A stretch of DNA of 64,000 nt from Paramecium sonneborni. Its lineage: Eukaryota; Ciliophora; Oligohymenophorea; Peniculida; Parameciidae. This document shows positions 61,682 to 64,000 of this stretch, piece by piece. The DNA is taken from the NCBI GenBank assembly GCA_905182985.1, contig CAJJDN010000148.1, forward strand, positions 142,291 to 206,290, read 5' to 3'. The position numbers were made by a program, and so were the translations under genes. Each line of letters opens with the position of its first letter. The stretch's first letter is position 1. The notes under the pieces are model-generated. The model was not told the DNA's origin. It worked only from the letters and a program-made list of their open reading frames with translations, and ran no database searches.

Positions 61682-62076
61682 ATGGCCTAAGTGATTAAAG
61701 ATATGTTCTCTCTAACCATATTAACAATTAAAAACTTACCTGATGTATTTAAATTCTAAAAAATAACATTATTATTCTAAATATTTAATATCTTAAAAGA
61801 ACCATTAAGTAGGTTACAAAAATTAATTAGGATATGATTATTAATTGTTTGACATTATCAACAATTTAAATGAATTGGTAATATGAATTTAAATAGTATC
61901 TAATATAAGCAATATAGAAAGATCAAAGTAATTAACTTAAGTCTAGAGTATCGAAAGTATTATTAAATGATTTTTGTTAATAGAAAGTATATTCAATATT
62001 ACAGGGAGTGTTAATAATTTTGGGTTATTTTTGTGGTGTAGATTTAGAGAGGGAAGATTATATAAATTTATTATGA
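61682..62076 (+). CDS. small hypothetical protein, at least 117 aa, start uncertain
   Basis: From ATG 61682 (MAQVIKDMFSLTILTIKNLP) two short introns of 22 nt (GTAGG...TTAG) and 19 nt (GTAAT...AATAG) connect three exons and give exactly 118 codons ending VDLEREDYINLL. The exon-joined sequence (RYDYQLFDIINNLNELYLIQ; QKVYSILQGVLIILGYFCGV) is helix-like and reads better than any single frame. The 19-nt intron is near the lower limit for Paramecium. The true start may lie upstream. No domain recognised. Confidence 0.4.
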
Positions 62077-62133
62077 GATTATTTAAAATGAGTAAATAAA
62101 ATTATTGATTATAATTATACAATTAATTTAAAG

Positions 62134-63855
62134 ATGGAGGATGTAACAATATAAAATTCTCTAGGAATTAATTCGATAATTAAAGAAACCATTTGAAAGA
62201 AGAAGTGAGGATGATTTATATCCAATAGAGAGAATGGTGAGAAAGATCGAATTTTTTTAAAAATATTTTGCAGATCAAGGTGATCTAAATTTTAGTTATT
62301 ATTTTGAACATGAATATGCGACATAAAACACTTGTATAATAAATATAGATTCGGTTGGAGATAAATTCTATATAATTCTGTAAGGATAAGTTGGAATATA
62401 TGTTAAGCCTAATGATGTTGAAGATAAGACATCATCCACAAAATTATTGGAGAAGGTTAAATTAAGGTTTAGATAAGCAGTTAACAATAATAAGTTTAAG
62501 GATTATTAAATAAATAAAATTTAATCATAGCAATCTGATTTAGTTTTAATAAAAATTTTATTACCAGGACAATCATTTGGAGAAATGTCATTAATACATA
62601 ATAGGCCAAGAGATTTTACGGCTGTGGCATTATAACCATGCCATTTTGCTTTAATAAGGAGACAATACTTTAAAGATGTTGTAAGAATTGGTTAAGAGAA
62701 ATCTTCAATGAAAGAGATGGGTTTTTTTGCCAATTTAGAGATTTTTGAAGGTTGGAATGTGAATTCAATTTTTTAGATTTACAAGTCATTACAATAAAGA
62801 AGTTATAGGATGGGAGATTTAGTATATTAATCAGGAGAGATTGCTGATATGATATATTTGATTAAGGAAGGTGCTGTGGATGTATTTAAATAATATAATT
62901 AAAGTTATAATAATTATTTATAGAAGAAAAGGAAGATGATGAAGTAAGAGCAGCTTCTCCACTTATGAAATAGAGAGGGAAGAGTCTACATAGGAAGATT
63001 GCTACATTAGGAAAACATCAATTTTTGGGTTTGGAAGATGTTCATAGTGTAGAATAAAAACATCGATTCACTTGTGTTAGTTCGAGTTCAGATACAATTC
63101 TATTAATGATTCCAATAGAATTATATATGAAAAGAATCTATAGTCAACCTACAAGTTAATTGTATGTGGAGGAATTTATTTAAGTTTAAACCAAATATTA
63201 AAATCTAAGAGTATTTATATTAAAATTAATGAGAAGAAATTCATAATTGTAAGTGGCAATCAATTCATAAAGATAATAATAATTACAAATGATGGCTAAA
63301 ATAAATTAACAGTAAAATGGTAATATGTTATAGTTTTTTTAAAATTTGTAATTGAGATTTAAGACACTTTCTTAAGAATCAAATAAGAAGTTATAGTAGA
63401 GTGCTATGGGAGAAAGATCTTAAAACTTTAGTGCACATGAAAAGTATGTAGACAGAAGTTGTTATACTCGTGCTAAAGATAGATCTTTATTAGGAAAGGT
63501 TTAAACTCAAAGTTTATACTAAAATTAAGCATATAAATAAGTTATTCAAGAAGAGAGGATATTTGAAAAGAATTTACCAAACCTGTCTTCATTTTTGGAA
63601 AAGAACTAACCATCCTTACATCATTCAAAATCAACATAAGTGCGATATAGAAGATATAGCCCATAAAAGTAATAACAATTGATTTTTCAAAATGTTTAAA
63701 CATCTTTGAATGAGGATGAATAATAATTGGTATCATAAATTCTTTCAAAGGGAGCCATTTATCATAGAAAACCTAAATCAGTGAAGCGAGTTAAATCAAC
63801 TGAAAACTACTCTCACAGAAGGATACTAAAATTCCAAGACTAACCAAAGATATGA
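62134..63855 (+). CDS. protein with two cyclic nucleotide-binding domains, no kinase or channel, 559 aa
   Basis: It starts MEDELIRQLKKPFERRSEDD, a typical lead-in to ciliate CNBD proteins. CNBD1 (about residues 60-190) has VGDKFYIILQGQVGIYV and the phosphate-binding cassette LLPGQSFGEMSLIHNRPRDF, where canonical FGE-AL----RAAT is partly kept. CNBD2 has YQSGEIADMIYLIKEGAVDVF and LGKHQFLGLEDV, with the cassette degenerate. The ~200-residue tail is Gln/Ser/Lys-rich. Introns of 22 nt (GTAAC...CTAG) and 20 nt (GTTAT...TATAG) leave 560 codons. It may sense cAMP or cGMP, which control ciliary beat in ciliates, or act as a regulatory partner. The second site is probably non-binding. Confidence 0.85.
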
Positions 63856-64000
63856 ATGTTTGTAGAAAGGGATAAAAATTAATCAATTGAAATAATTAGT
63901 AATTAATCAAATCCTATTGTACATGTTAAAAATTTTTCCATATATTTATGAATTTTTCATAGACTAAAATGTTATTTCTTAACTGTTAGTAAAAAGAGCG

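Overview
The window is macronuclear DNA of a ciliate, most probably Paramecium or a close relative. Almost every long reading frame is open only if TAA and TAG are read as glutamine and TGA is the sole stop. Genes are split by very short introns (19-36 nt, mostly 22-29) that start GT and end AG. DNA is very AT-rich, intergenic gaps are usually short, and the conserved proteins are eukaryotic. For most multi-exon genes below, removing the introns gives an exact multiple of three; exceptions are stated. No rRNA, tRNA, CRISPR array or transposon was recognised.

Layout. 0.7-12.6 kb: a hypothetical protein, a vacuolar sorting receptor, a CXC-domain protein, a beta-rich protein, a Rab GTPase, two tandem pterin-4a-carbinolamine dehydratases, a hypothetical protein, a lipid-A-disaccharide-synthase-like glycosyltransferase (unexpected in a ciliate) and a multi-pass membrane protein. 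13.4-22.3 kb: thioredoxin, a possibly broken gene, a 580-aa unknown, the radial-spoke LRR protein LRRC23, the helicase DDX41 and a two-TM membrane protein. 24.6-32.4 kb: one 2,563-aa secreted protein with ten LamG-like modules in five pairs joined by proline-rich linkers. 32.4-40.2 kb: a short unknown, two small membrane proteins, SRP72, an unknown, CNOT11 and an arrestin-like protein.

40.5-48.5 kb holds the most unusual locus. A membrane-anchored gene encodes four virtually identical, catalytically complete otubain-type (OTU, C65) deubiquitinase domains as a 4 x 1,083-bp tandem array. Around it lie a single-domain OTU gene, a decayed OTU fragment and, 6 kb away in inverted orientation, a truncated copy of the membrane-anchor part. 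Just upstream of the single-domain gene is a PUB-domain gene whose end overlaps the OTU start. Ubiquitin handling is therefore the likely theme of this cluster.

50-64 kb: an unknown basic protein, two tandem bZIP paralogues, a TGS1-like cap methyltransferase homologue, a small unknown, a membrane protein related to proton-pumping pyrophosphatases that has lost the catalytic motifs, a tail-anchored coiled-coil protein, a dual-specificity phosphatase, a small Ser-rich peptide with internal repeats, a short unknown and a protein with two cyclic-nucleotide-binding domains.

A feature running through the window is that many introns appear to end in AAG (a few in CAG or GAG) instead of the TAG that I recall as nearly universal in Paramecium. 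All annotation was done by hand translation. Exon boundaries in less conserved genes are inferred from frame and splice motifs only.
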